Of a stretch of 64,000 bases of DNA, positions 27,758-37,568 are shown piece by piece. The stretch's first letter is position 1, and every line of letters starts with the position of its first letter. Origin of the DNA: Clostridia bacterium (GTDB lineage Bacteria > Bacillota > Clostridia > UMGS1810); contig JAFQBA010000094.1 of NCBI GenBank assembly GCA_017416845.1, forward strand, positions 1 to 64,000, in the 5' to 3' direction. Under the pieces are notes generated by a model, which had not been told where the DNA came from, ran no database searches, and saw nothing but the letters and a program-made list of their open reading frames with translations. The position numbers and the translations under genes were made by a program.

Positions 27758-30700
27758 CTACTGTGCATACACAGTCATTTCAGTCACGCTGTTCCAGTGA
27801 TTCTGACTGTTTTGCTGTCCAACATATCTTACATACCTTGCACTTACATTATTAAGCTCGAAATACTCAAAATCACTATCTTTACCCGACGATTCTCCAA
27901 GCTCAATCTGCTTTGTCCATTTTTTGCCGTCAACAGATGTTTCGATTTCGAAGTATGTTTTTCTCGATGAACCGCTGTAGAATGCAATTCCGAGAGCTTT
28001 GATTTTTTGTTCCGAACCAAGATCAAGATCAAGTGTCACGTCACCGTTTTCACCGCTTGCAGACCATCTTGTTGAAAGCGAGCCGTCTATTGCATTTTCG
28101 GGCACGTTACCGTCATTGTCGGAAGCTTTAATCTTGCTTACGGTGAGCTTTGTAAGCTTGGAAATATCAATTGCTTTTTTCTCTGCTCTCACTCCAACGG
28201 TATAGTAATTTAAGTTTCCTTCACCGTCTGACACTTCAATGTCAATGTTTCCGGGAAGCTCATCGGGATATATTACTTCAGCGTATATGCTGTCAGTCTT
28301 ATCAACGGTGATTTCGGGCATTTTACCGTCTGCACCCACTTCAAATTCATAGAAGAAATTCTTGGAATTAAAGTTAGTAATTTTTGTACCGTTAATATAA
28401 ATTCTGTCAAGCTCGGGGATAGGTCTTGACTGTTCAGTTGCGGTCCAGTTTTCAAGATCAATCCACTCTGAAATTTCATTGGGCATCTGACGGTCACATA
28501 CAAAGGGTGTGATTTCTACCATGAGTTTAAGTTCTGTTACATCACTTGCCTTTATTGCAAGCTTTTGATATTCTCTGTGTATCTTCTGTCCGTCAGCTTT
28601 CGGAGATGTGGGAAGTGATTCCGCTTTCATTTTATAAAGTTCATAAGGTACATTTGCATATACTTTTACGGCAACTTTTTTATCACCGACAGAAAGAATT
28701 GCTGTATCATTGCTGACAATTTCAATATCTGCAGGGGTATTGAAAGACCAGAAGATTTCAGATGGCTTTTTCATAACGGCTTCGTCCTGAACAACAATTG
28801 CTGTTCTGTTGTTGTGAAGTTTAAGACCTCTCTGATATTTTTCAACCTGTTTGTGATATACAGGTTGGAGATCCGCAATTGCATATGCACATCCGTCCGA
28901 AGATTCCTGCTTTGTGATGGTGGCTGCTGTTGTAACATCCTGACCAACATCGAGACCGGGGTTAATTACAAGACAGTTTCCGCCCTCGGTTCTTCTTTCA
29001 TAATAAGTCCATCTCTGACCATTTTGTCCGTTATCCCAATATCCGGGAAGATTATAGTCGCCTGCACCCAGTGCTGTTATAAATCTTTCGCCATAAACAT
29101 CGAGGCAGAAAAGACCCGAAACCGGATCGGAGTGACCTGTTGCTGTTCCTTTGCCGGCATAAAGTCCGGTAAATATGTTGGTTTTGTCGTCGCCGTGATT
29201 TCTGAATACTGCAGTTGACTGAGCAGGCACAGAAAGAAGTCTGTCGAGAGGAATGGAAAGATTGGGCGTAATGTTATTGTGTTCGCCCTTATCATATGCC
29301 AAAAGGGCATCTATGGCACTTCCTGCATCAAGCTCTATGATTCGTTTCATCATGGATGTATTTCTTGCATATTTTGCAAGGAAATAGAGACTGTCGGTGT
29401 CGTATGAGGATTTTGCAGCTCCTGCATCACCAAATGTCATGGGTCCATACATATACAGACCGAACCAAGCAGTATTTTTAAATCCGGGACTCTTATCATA
29501 ACCATACATTGTTCCGAGAGCTGTTTGCAGTGAATTCATTGCAACCGAGGCTCTTCCGGTACAATAGTGATAATAGGTGGCAGGTTCTTCAAAACCTCCG
29601 TCTTTAACAAGCTCCCAATAGGGTTCTATGTTATAGAGTGCATTTGAAATGATAAATGCCGAGTAATCGGGGTCAGTTTTTGCAAGTGCAAGTGCGGCAA
29701 CAATAAGATTTGAATTGTTGTATACCGTATGGTTAAATGACCCCCTTGAAATTACTATGTTCATGTTTGCATGAGCCGCACGAAGAGAAGCCAATGCATC
29801 GGGATTTTTGTAATATTCATAGGCGATAGACAAACAGTTTTCTTTGATGTTTTTCTCTGCCCATTGCCTTTGCTCGGCACTGAGATGGTCATAGAGCCAG
29901 TCATAACAAAAAGCTATGGCTTCTGCTGTCATTGTGTTGTCAAGTTGTGCTCCTGAATTCCAGTTTTCAACGGTCCGGAGATTTTCAAATTCATCCATTG
30001 CTCTTTGGAGATATTTTTCATCGCCTTCAACATAATAGGTTGTCATAAGCACAAGAACGTTACATCTTATGCTGATACATCCCTGAGAAACTGCCTTGTT
30101 AAGCACAGTGGGATTGGTTGAAAGAAGTCTGTCGGCTTCTTTTTTTACCTGTGAATATTTTCGGGTGATATATTCATCATCGCCCGATACAACAGACTGT
30201 TTGATTTTTTTAAGTTTTTCGGCATCTGCAAACAAATAGGGATGGTTCTTTGAAGAAAGAACAGTTTCGATATCCGCTTTTATCTGAGCCTGGGTTGGGG
30301 TTGAGAATGAATAAACAGTATTGTTATCACTTGGGTCAGACGGTTCTTCTTTCCATATTGTGGATGCATAATTCTTTATGTGTTCGAGTGTTCTGTAGAT
30401 AATGCACGCTGTTTCTGCACGGGTTGCAGATTTTAACGGCAAGAACGTGCCATCGGGATTACCGCTTACAATACCGTGATGAGCAAGATATGCTACAGCA
30501 TCTTTTGCATAATCAGAGATGTTTGCGGAATCAGAAAAATTAACGGTTTCGGTTGCCTGAACCTGATAGCCCATTGCATCGAGAGCTCGAACTGTCATCA
30601 CACATATATCCTGTCTTGTTATGGGAGTGCCGCTTCCGAAATGAGTGTCTGAAATTCCCGAAACTATGTTTGCTTTAAGAGCGGATGACACGTAGTTATA

Positions 30701-33700
30701 ATACCATGAATCCTTTGGCACATCAGCAAATTTCACATCTTCCGATACACCTTTAAGTTCAGATGCTTCCATAATGAGTTTTACGAATTCTTCTCGCAAA
30801 ACATTGTCAGAAGGAGCATAAATGCGCTCTGAGCGTCCGTTGATGACACCCATACGATAAAGAAATTCTATTTCATCTTTTGCCCACAAAACAGAGTCAA
30901 GGTCTGTAAAATAGTTTTCTTCGGTTTTCAATACATTTTGATTATTTGTGTCAGATGTCATGTCTGACGGTATGGTGGTAACTCCAAATGCAACACCGTT
31001 GCCGTTACCGCCGCTGATTACGGTTCCGCCGCCAGCGCCACCTGACGGCTCATCTTTTGATTCAAGAGCTTTTTTGAATTGTTCCTGAAAATCATCGAGA
31101 CTGTCAAACTTTTTGCCCACAAGAGCGTTGTTAACCTTGGTTTTATTCTTTTTATATTTGGAAATATACGATGTAATTCCAAGGATTTCTGCATTTTCTT
31201 CATCGGTAAAAATTGCAGTAAGAGTTGACTGGTTTTTAGCATCGTCAATTGCTTTTAAAAGCGAATTAACTTTATTGAAATATGTGCATTTATCTGTCAA
31301 AAAGCTTTCAAAGTCGGCAATTGCTTTGTCGGAATATTCATCAGGGAAGTCATAATCCGAAACCGAAGCTGCCACATCATCTGATATTTGGGTTATATCA
31401 AAATCAATTTCGTCAAATTCAAATTTTTCTATTGTTTCACCAAGAACTTTTTTAATTCTTGTTTTGTCACCGGAGCTGATTTCCTCCCACAGATTTTTAT
31501 AATCAGAATAGGCTGTATAGTCAATGGGGTCAAGAGCAATTTTTGAGCCAAAGTGTACATCCGAATTTACATATGCAGTGTACTTTCCGGAATTATCGAA
31601 CATAACCGGGAAAGCAAAGTTACCTTCACTGTCAGAAACAACCTGATTGTAATGACAAATTTTATTGTTTTCGTCATATACGGTCAGAGATATATCAGTG
31701 TTTGGACTGTCAGAAAGATTTCCCTCAATTGTAATTTCACCGTAAAGCTTTCCTCTCATTGAGTCTGCTGATGCTTCATCACCGGATAAAACAACAGATT
31801 TTATAACCTTTTGATTGGATACATTGTCCCAAACAAAAGCTTTAACGTAACATTTTGAAACATCGGTTATGTTTTCGGGAACTGTAAGAGATGCTTCGAG
31901 AGTTTTTTCTTCATTTTCCGAAATAGATTCATCATCTCCTGCCACGGATGAATCGAGCATTTTTCCTTTGCCGTCATAAAGCACCGCAATTAGCGCAGGA
32001 CCAATCGAGGACACTTCGGTGTTATTGCTGATATCTACTGATGCAGTAATTATTGAACCTGAATCAATAGTTCCGGAAACAGTAACATCGGATATATCAA
32101 TTCTGCTTGCAGTTGAAAATCTGATTTTTTTATCTTTTACAACATTTTCTCCTGCAGTAATACCTGAAACAGTTAATTCATATGAAGTAAGTTCGTCCAG
32201 AGAATCCGGGAAACTTATTGTAACCGTATTTGTTGAATCATCATAGGTAATTTGAGAATCGTCTATTACAATCTCTTCATTTTTGTCAAGATTTTTAAGA
32301 ACAAAGTTTGAGCTGTCCGCTCCGTCAACAGAACCCGAAAATTCAATTACCACATCGGCATCAACAGAAAAACCTACTTCGTCATTTGCAGGAATTGTTG
32401 ATTTTACGCCCACATAGGAACTGTCGGTATATTCAATTGTAATTTTCGGACGGTTAGAGTTTGATGCGAAATCACTGTAGAGCTTTGTTGTGGAAGCTCC
32501 GGGTTTTAATGCAAAACGTATGTATGGATCGCTCTCGGAAAGGGTTTTCAACTTTTCGTTAACAAATGATGTGAGGTCAAAATCCACATACGTACCACTG
32601 TTAATGCCGACAAATCTTGAGAAAAGATGATCTCCGAGAGTCGGTGCAGTTGCATATGTTACGGTTTCGGGGTCAAAATCTTCGCTGACATCATAAAAAT
32701 ATACAGTAAAGTACTGATTTGCCGATTCAAACTTAATATCATAAGTTACACGACTTAAATTTTTGCCGATGTAATCGCTCATATCAAGTTCAACGTAATA
32801 TGGATAATAATTTCCTCCGGCATAAAAGTAAAACGGAGTGGTGGTCATACGAGTGTTATTTGGTGAAACCGGGTCAAGATGAGCAGATTGTATAATATCG
32901 GTTAACGTAACAGAAGAGTTAACCGGCATACATGAAAATGCAAAGCTCAAATCTAAGCCGAGACTATTACCATAGATATCGGAAACAAATTCTGAAATTA
33001 CAAGCTCGTAATCACAGTATGGCACTTTTTCTTTTGTTATTGTAAGCACATTTTCATTTATAACAAAATCTTCCTCGGTTAAATCAACCATTTCTCCGTC
33101 TTCAAACAGTGAAATTGTGTCAACCGATACAGTTGATGCATCGAGAATGTTGTTAAATTCAATTGCAACATCATCGGTAGAAAGCATTTCCTGTGCAGGC
33201 GAAGAAACCACCTCAAGAGGCTCAACCGGAGAGGTTGAAATTTCAAGAGTGGGTCGGATTTCTTCGTTTTCATTATCCTTTGATGCAATCATCATTGCAT
33301 AAGGTGAAGGATATGCAATAAAAGCAAAAGACATATCTGAATCTGATTTGAGATTGTATTTTTTCACAAGGTCTGTTAAATCAAATTCATAAAGCTTGAA
33401 ACCTGATGAAGAACCCACAAGATTGAAAGACGGCGAAACCAAATCAGGCTGTATTCTGCCTTCTATGTTTGTCCCTGTTACATCAATTGCAAGATCGCTG
33501 CCTTTTAAAGGAACAATCGGAGCTTCGACATTATATGTAAGCTTATCTTCAGACCAATTACTGTCGGTTTTAAAGAAATATAATTTCACACCGTTTTCAG
33601 GGTCTCTGCTGGAATGAGCATAGAGCTTAAGCTTTGCAGAGTCGATTTTTACATCGGTGTAATCTGACATATCAAATTTCATATAGGACATAGCCGAAGC

Positions 33701-33970
33701 ATATCTTGCAGTGTTTAGATCGCCGGCGGCAGATGCACCCATTGCACGAATGTGCTGATAGTCATTTGATGATGCTCCTTCCACTTGTACACCCTGAACC
33801 GAAACAACATATGCAGTTGCATCGCCTGTCCAGGTGTCATCAGTTGGGGTAAGCGCTATTATTTCATCGGAAGCATAGGCATTGTTTGTAAAAAATGCAC
33901 CGGGCACACATGGCAATGCAATGAGTGCGCAAAGCACCAATGAAATGATTTTCAAAAATGTTTTTTTCAT
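27758..33970 (-). CDS. Giant secreted heparinase II/III-like lyase with DNRLRE, SLH and F5/8C domains
   Basis: A 2070-aa surface protein. Order: signal peptide (to about 33), DNRLRE-type carbohydrate-binding domains (about 36-255 and 355-520), Big-like folds, a beta-sandwich with KAFVW (about 620-730), a transthyretin-like fold (about 735-815), a helical module ending ALVGKKFDSLDDF (about 820-1000), a Gly-rich linker, three SLH repeats (about 1020-1205), the lyase module (about 1240-1830) and an F5/8C domain (about 1925-2070). Candidate catalytic residues: His1414 (SFNHTVYNN), Tyr1466/1467 and His1613 (GHSDPVSG). SLH repeats would fix it to the cell wall. It is followed at once by SLH protein B and preceded by the GH2 gene. 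Confidence 0.85.
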   Translation of the reverse strand: MKKTFLKIISLVLCALIALPCVPGAFFTNNAYASDEIIALTPTDDTWTGDATAYVVSVQGVQVEGASSNDYQHIRAMGASAAGDLNTARYASAMSYMKFDMSDYTDVKIDSAKLKLYAHSSRDPENGVKLYFFKTDSNWSEDKLTYNVEAPIVPLKGSDLAIDVTGTNIEGRIQPDLVSPSFNLVGSSSGFKLYEFDLTDLVKKYNLKSDSDMSFAFIAYPSPYAMMIASKDNENEEIRPTLEISTSPVEPLEVVSSPAQEMLSTDDVAIEFNNILDASTVSVDTISLFEDGEMVDLTEEDFVINENVLTITKEKVPYCDYELVISEFVSDIYGNSLGLDLSFAFSCMPVNSSVTLTDIIQSAHLDPVSPNNTRMTTTPFYFYAGGNYYPYYVELDMSDYIGKNLSRVTYDIKFESANQYFTVYFYDVSEDFDPETVTYATAPTLGDHLFSRFVGINSGTYVDFDLTSFVNEKLKTLSESDPYIRFALKPGASTTKLYSDFASNSNRPKITIEYTDSSYVGVKSTIPANDEVGFSVDADVVIEFSGSVDGADSSNFVLKNLDKNEEIVIDDSQITYDDSTNTVTISFPDSLDELTSYELTVSGITAGENVVKDKKIRFSTASRIDISDVTVSGTIDSGSIITASVDISNNTEVSSIGPALIAVLYDGKGKMLDSSVAGDDESISENEEKTLEASLTVPENITDVSKCYVKAFVWDNVSNQKVIKSVVLSGDEASADSMRGKLYGEITIEGNLSDSPNTDISLTVYDENNKICHYNQVVSDSEGNFAFPVMFDNSGKYTAYVNSDVHFGSKIALDPIDYTAYSDYKNLWEEISSGDKTRIKKVLGETIEKFEFDEIDFDITQISDDVAASVSDYDFPDEYSDKAIADFESFLTDKCTYFNKVNSLLKAIDDAKNQSTLTAIFTDEENAEILGITSYISKYKKNKTKVNNALVGKKFDSLDDFQEQFKKALESKDEPSGGAGGGTVISGGNGNGVAFGVTTIPSDMTSDTNNQNVLKTEENYFTDLDSVLWAKDEIEFLYRMGVINGRSERIYAPSDNVLREEFVKLIMEASELKGVSEDVKFADVPKDSWYYNYVSSALKANIVSGISDTHFGSGTPITRQDICVMTVRALDAMGYQVQATETVNFSDSANISDYAKDAVAYLAHHGIVSGNPDGTFLPLKSATRAETACIIYRTLEHIKNYASTIWKEEPSDPSDNNTVYSFSTPTQAQIKADIETVLSSKNHPYLFADAEKLKKIKQSVVSGDDEYITRKYSQVKKEADRLLSTNPTVLNKAVSQGCISIRCNVLVLMTTYYVEGDEKYLQRAMDEFENLRTVENWNSGAQLDNTMTAEAIAFCYDWLYDHLSAEQRQWAEKNIKENCLSIAYEYYKNPDALASLRAAHANMNIVISRGSFNHTVYNNSNLIVAALALAKTDPDYSAFIISNALYNIEPYWELVKDGGFEEPATYYHYCTGRASVAMNSLQTALGTMYGYDKSPGFKNTAWFGLYMYGPMTFGDAGAAKSSYDTDSLYFLAKYARNTSMMKRIIELDAGSAIDALLAYDKGEHNNITPNLSIPLDRLLSVPAQSTAVFRNHGDDKTNIFTGLYAGKGTATGHSDPVSGLFCLDVYGERFITALGAGDYNLPGYWDNGQNGQRWTYYERRTEGGNCLVINPGLDVGQDVTTAATITKQESSDGCAYAIADLQPVYHKQVEKYQRGLKLHNNRTAIVVQDEAVMKKPSEIFWSFNTPADIEIVSNDTAILSVGDKKVAVKVYANVPYELYKMKAESLPTSPKADGQKIHREYQKLAIKASDVTELKLMVEITPFVCDRQMPNEISEWIDLENWTATEQSRPIPELDRIYINGTKITNFNSKNFFYEFEVGADGKMPEITVDKTDSIYAEVIYPDELPGNIDIEVSDGEGNLNYYTVGVRAEKKAIDISKLTKLTVSKIKASDNDGNVPENAIDGSLSTRWSASGENGDVTLDLDLGSEQKIKALGIAFYSGSSRKTYFEIETSVDGKKWTKQIELGESSGKDSDFEYFELNNVSARYVRYVGQQNSQNHWNSVTEMTVYAQ

Positions 33971-34026
33971 ATGAACGCTCCTTTGTTTTTAGTTTGCATT
34001 GTTATTTGGCTTAAACAGCCGGCACT

Positions 34027-35763
34027 TTAGCGTTGTTTATCGAGACTATACGCTTCCTTAAGTGCATAAAACGGAAGTTTAGTTTCCCTTTCATATGTAA
34101 GCATTCCTTTGAGGTTAAATCCGTTCCATCTGCCGTTCATAGGCTTTGAGGGGTCGTTATAATCGGTGAAAGCAAAAACATAGTATCCCGATACGGATTC
34201 GTGCTCTCTTCCTGCTTCAATATAGTTCTTTACAATTTCTGCGTGGAAGTTTTCGCTCCACAAATGGCACTTGTCCGAAATATATCCGGGTTCTGAGTCT
34301 GCACCAAATTCTGTGAGAAGCAAAACAGCATCCTCGGAAACTTCTTTTTCAACTCGTTCGATTATTTCGTGAACTGCCGACACGTCAGCTTTTCGAACCT
34401 CATTGCCAATGTCGTCATCTGTTGTAAAATTGTTTATTACGCCGTACCATCCGCAATAGGAATTGATGCCCATTACATCAACAGTGTGAGCTATTTTACC
34501 AACCAAACCATAAAGGGAGGCATATCCTACAAGTCTTGTGTTATCGCTTTTGCGAACAACGTCCGAAATTTTTTCAAAAAACGGTACTGTTTCGGGGTGC
34601 ATTGTGTTACATTCATTCCCGATTCCGTAGATTACAACAGAAGCAAATCTGCGAGCACCAAAAATCATTTCTTCGGTCATTGAAACTGCAACATCAATAA
34701 ATTCTTTCCGGGCAAACACTGTGTTGGTTTGTTCAACATCGGGTTTTGAACAATATATGTTAGGTTCAATCCAAACTGTTAAACCCATCTCATCGCAAAG
34801 CTCATAAAAACTGTCGGGCATGGGATAATGCGTGCGGACTGAATTTACGTTGGCTTCTTTCATTTTTAAAAGGTCAAATCGAATTTCTTCTTTTGTTACC
34901 GCAAGACCTGATTTCGGAGTGTCGGTTAAATAACAAGCACCTTTGGCTTCAAAGGGTTTGCCGTTTAACATAAGCTTTCTGTTTTTGCGGGAAATATTTC
35001 TGAATCCCACATTATAGCTTGCGTACACATCATTTTTAACGAATATTTCAATAGGGTAGAGCTTGGGGTTTGCGGGACTCCATGGTGTAATATCCGAAAG
35101 TCTGAATTGACCGCTGAATACACCTGCTTCGGAACACATTTCAAACTCGGCTCCGTCAATTTTAATCGTCATTTTGGGTGCATTTCCTTTTGCACAGACA
35201 TTAAGGATTCCTTCGTTTGAAGCTATGTCAAAATCGGGAGTAAGCTCAATGTCATAGAGACTGTCTTTGTCGAAAACTTCAATATACACATCTCTGTGAA
35301 TGCCACCAAACACACCATATCCCCAGTCATTTGGCCATTTAACCTCCGTGGGTCTGTTGTCCACCTGAACAGCAATGTAGTTTTTACCTTGTTTCAAAAA
35401 TTTTGAGATATCAAAAGAAAATTCTGTGTAAGCAGATTCATGTACTCCTACAAGTTCACCGTTTACATAGACATCAGCTTTGTAGTTTACACCTTTGAAT
35501 ACCAAGTTTGCAAAAAAGTCTTTATCAAAGAAATCTACTTCAAACTCACGGTAAAACCAACATACCCCTTCGAACACACTGTATTTTTCACCGTATCTTT
35601 GCCAAACTCCGGGAACTTCAACATCTTCCCAGTGTTTTCGGCAAAGCTCATCACTGGCATATATGGGTATTCTTGCAAAGGATACATTGTGATTGTTTGT
35701 TGGTTTCTGGTCATAGGTTGGGGCAAATTTCCAAATCCCGTTTAAATTAATTGTATTTTTCAT
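34027..35763 (-). CDS. GH2 glycosidase, beta-glucuronidase-like
   Basis: A 578-aa cytoplasmic enzyme (no signal peptide) with the sugar-binding, Ig-like and TIM-barrel domains of GH2. The acid/base Glu384 lies in YGIGNEC and the nucleophile Glu485 in LLLTEFGADS. Near the C-terminus, N550-L-K552 in GFNLKGMLTYERETK matches the N-x-K motif that contacts the carboxylate in beta-glucuronidases, which favours glucuronides over galactosides. Length is close to bacterial beta-glucuronidases (about 600). SD AGGAG precedes the ATG at 35763; the giant lyase starts 56 bp downstream. Activity not proven. Confidence 0.82.
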   Translation of the reverse strand: MKNTINLNGIWKFAPTYDQKPTNNHNVSFARIPIYASDELCRKHWEDVEVPGVWQRYGEKYSVFEGVCWFYREFEVDFFDKDFFANLVFKGVNYKADVYVNGELVGVHESAYTEFSFDISKFLKQGKNYIAVQVDNRPTEVKWPNDWGYGVFGGIHRDVYIEVFDKDSLYDIELTPDFDIASNEGILNVCAKGNAPKMTIKIDGAEFEMCSEAGVFSGQFRLSDITPWSPANPKLYPIEIFVKNDVYASYNVGFRNISRKNRKLMLNGKPFEAKGACYLTDTPKSGLAVTKEEIRFDLLKMKEANVNSVRTHYPMPDSFYELCDEMGLTVWIEPNIYCSKPDVEQTNTVFARKEFIDVAVSMTEEMIFGARRFASVVIYGIGNECNTMHPETVPFFEKISDVVRKSDNTRLVGYASLYGLVGKIAHTVDVMGINSYCGWYGVINNFTTDDDIGNEVRKADVSAVHEIIERVEKEVSEDAVLLLTEFGADSEPGYISDKCHLWSENFHAEIVKNYIEAGREHESVSGYYVFAFTDYNDPSKPMNGRWNGFNLKGMLTYERETKLPFYALKEAYSLDKQR

Positions 35764-35782
35764 TGTTATCTCCTAACTTGTC

Positions 35783-35826
35783 AAAAGGCTGCCGGGTCCC
35801 GATTAAATCAGGTCACACAGCAGCCT
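35783..35826 (-). terminator. Terminator after the DNRLRE-repeat gene (minus strand)
   Basis: Read on the minus strand, AGGCTGC pairs with GCAGCCT and is followed by TTTT. It lies between the DNRLRE gene and the GH2 gene. Confidence 0.65.
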
Positions 35827-35903
35827 CCGATTGTCACAGTCAAAACCCGAAAGTTTTTGATGTAATTATATGTTTTGTTATTCGTTATTTAATACTACTT
35901 TAA

Positions 35904-37361
35904 TTATTCTGCAGCTGCAACCTGTGCTGAAACACATGTTGCAAGCGGATCAGCATCAGCTGCTCCCCAAATGAATGCTTTAACCAATGTTGCTTCTTCG
36001 CTAATCTGAAGCGGAATTGTGGAAATAATTTCGCTTTCGGTTTTTCCGGCAACTGTTTTAGCTTCAAAAGGAGTGAGTGCCACAAGTTCGTTGATGCCGT
36101 CAACGGATTTGTACTGAGCAATAAGAATTATTACTTCACCGTCTTTTGAAAGAGCATTTTTTACATCACTCATTGCAACATAAGAAGTTCCGGCTTTAAC
36201 TTCATTTAACGAGGTTAATTCGTCATAGTTTATGACAGGTGTTGTTTTTACAGTTGCTGTTGTATAAGGTCTTGTGTAGCCTGTTGAGGAAAAACCAAGT
36301 GTAATCTGTTCTGTACCGCTGGGAATGGTAAGCGCTATATACATTTTGGGTTCTTTGGCTAAAATAAGCTCATTTGCATATTCTGTAACATCAGCTATGA
36401 ACCAGCCGTCTGCCTTTGAAACGCAATCTTTAATACCGTATGTGTCATAATCATTCATAATCGCTTCTGCGTCTGCGTATTTAGTCCAGTTTGCAGCATC
36501 GGAACCTGCTTTGTAAATATTCGAAGTATGACCTGTAACCAATTTATAATAAACGTTACATGAATCAAGTGTCTGATTGTTTTCGAGTGTAGGCAAAGTA
36601 ACTTCAAAGAGAGCCATCTCTGATGCACCTTTTCTGATGTAATGGACTCCGTTTGCAACCGATGTTTTGCTTGACCCGTTAATTGCATATGTTGATGTTG
36701 AGAATTTACTGTCTTCGTATGTAGGCGCCTGATACTGTGCAATTTTCACACTTGATGCCTCTGCACCGTTGGAAGTGTGTACAATTGCTTTTGTATATGG
36801 TCTTGTGTAACCTGTTGAACCGAAACCAAGTGACAACTGTTCTGTACCACTGGGAACTGTAATTGCAACATACATTTTAGGTTCTTTTGCTAAAGCAAGC
36901 TCGTTTGCATATGCTGTAACATCAGCTTTGAACCAACCGTCTGAACTTGTAACACAGTTTTTGATGCCGTATGTGTCATAATCATTCATGATTGTTGCAG
37001 CATCTGCGAACTTTGTCCAATTAGCTGCATCGGAACCTGCTTTGTAAACTTCTACATCATAACCGGTTGCTAATTTATAAAACAAATTAACATCTCTGAG
37101 TGTCTGTCCTTCTTCAAGAGTTGGCAAGGTTACTTCAAAAAGAGCCATCTCCGATTTACCTTTTCTGATGTAATGAACAGAGTTAGCAACGGATGCTGTT
37201 TTACCCGAAGCGGTAATTATATGTGTTGCTGTTGAAAGAGACACCTCTGCATCATTCTTTCCGTAAAGTGTCGCTTCATCTGCAAAGGCACTGAATGTCA
37301 TCATCGAAAAAGATAATGCAACTACCAACACCAATGACAAAAGGATTTTGATTTTTCTCAT
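35904..37361 (-). CDS. Secreted protein with two tandem DNRLRE-type domains
   Basis: A 485-aa secreted protein: signal peptide (to about 27), two DNRLRE-type carbohydrate-binding domains that repeat one another (about 30-200 and 205-375; each with HYIRKG.SEMALFEVTLP and AGSDAANWTK.AD), and a C-terminal beta-sandwich with KAFIWG. No enzyme motif. The repeated domains suggest a recent internal duplication. It has its own promoter (37386-37414) and terminator, and faces an AraC gene divergently. Probably a free or wall-associated glycan-binding protein (inference). Confidence 0.78.
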   Translation of the reverse strand: MRKIKILLSLVLVVALSFSMMTFSAFADEATLYGKNDAEVSLSTATHIITASGKTASVANSVHYIRKGKSEMALFEVTLPTLEEGQTLRDVNLFYKLATGYDVEVYKAGSDAANWTKFADAATIMNDYDTYGIKNCVTSSDGWFKADVTAYANELALAKEPKMYVAITVPSGTEQLSLGFGSTGYTRPYTKAIVHTSNGAEASSVKIAQYQAPTYEDSKFSTSTYAINGSSKTSVANGVHYIRKGASEMALFEVTLPTLENNQTLDSCNVYYKLVTGHTSNIYKAGSDAANWTKYADAEAIMNDYDTYGIKDCVSKADGWFIADVTEYANELILAKEPKMYIALTIPSGTEQITLGFSSTGYTRPYTTATVKTTPVINYDELTSLNEVKAGTSYVAMSDVKNALSKDGEVIILIAQYKSVDGINELVALTPFEAKTVAGKTESEIISTIPLQISEEATLVKAFIWGAADADPLATCVSAQVAAAE

Positions 37362-37385
37362 TTTCTTTCGCTCCTTATAATCTCA

Positions 37386-37414
37386 TTTATATGAATATTT
37401 TATCATTTACTCAA
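37386..37414 (-). promoter_or_regulatory. Promoter of the DNRLRE-repeat gene (minus strand)
   Basis: On the minus strand TTGAGT (37409-37414) and TATAAA (37386-37391), 17-bp spacer. Confidence 0.6.
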
Positions 37415-37509
37415 AAAATATACTATATCGTTTTTTTACATACACATTATTATCAACCACAGTTTTTTTACTTTTTATCTGATTGCATTTTATTACCGGT
37501 TTATTTTTG

Positions 37510-37538
37510 TTGATTTTTATTGGAATTAATGATAAAAT
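37510..37538 (+). promoter_or_regulatory. Promoter of the AraC gene at 37569
   Basis: TTGATT at 37510-37515 and TAAAAT at 37533-37538, 17-bp spacer. Confidence 0.6.
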
Positions 37539-37568
37539 AAAATCAAATAAGACAGGGGGTGTGATGGG

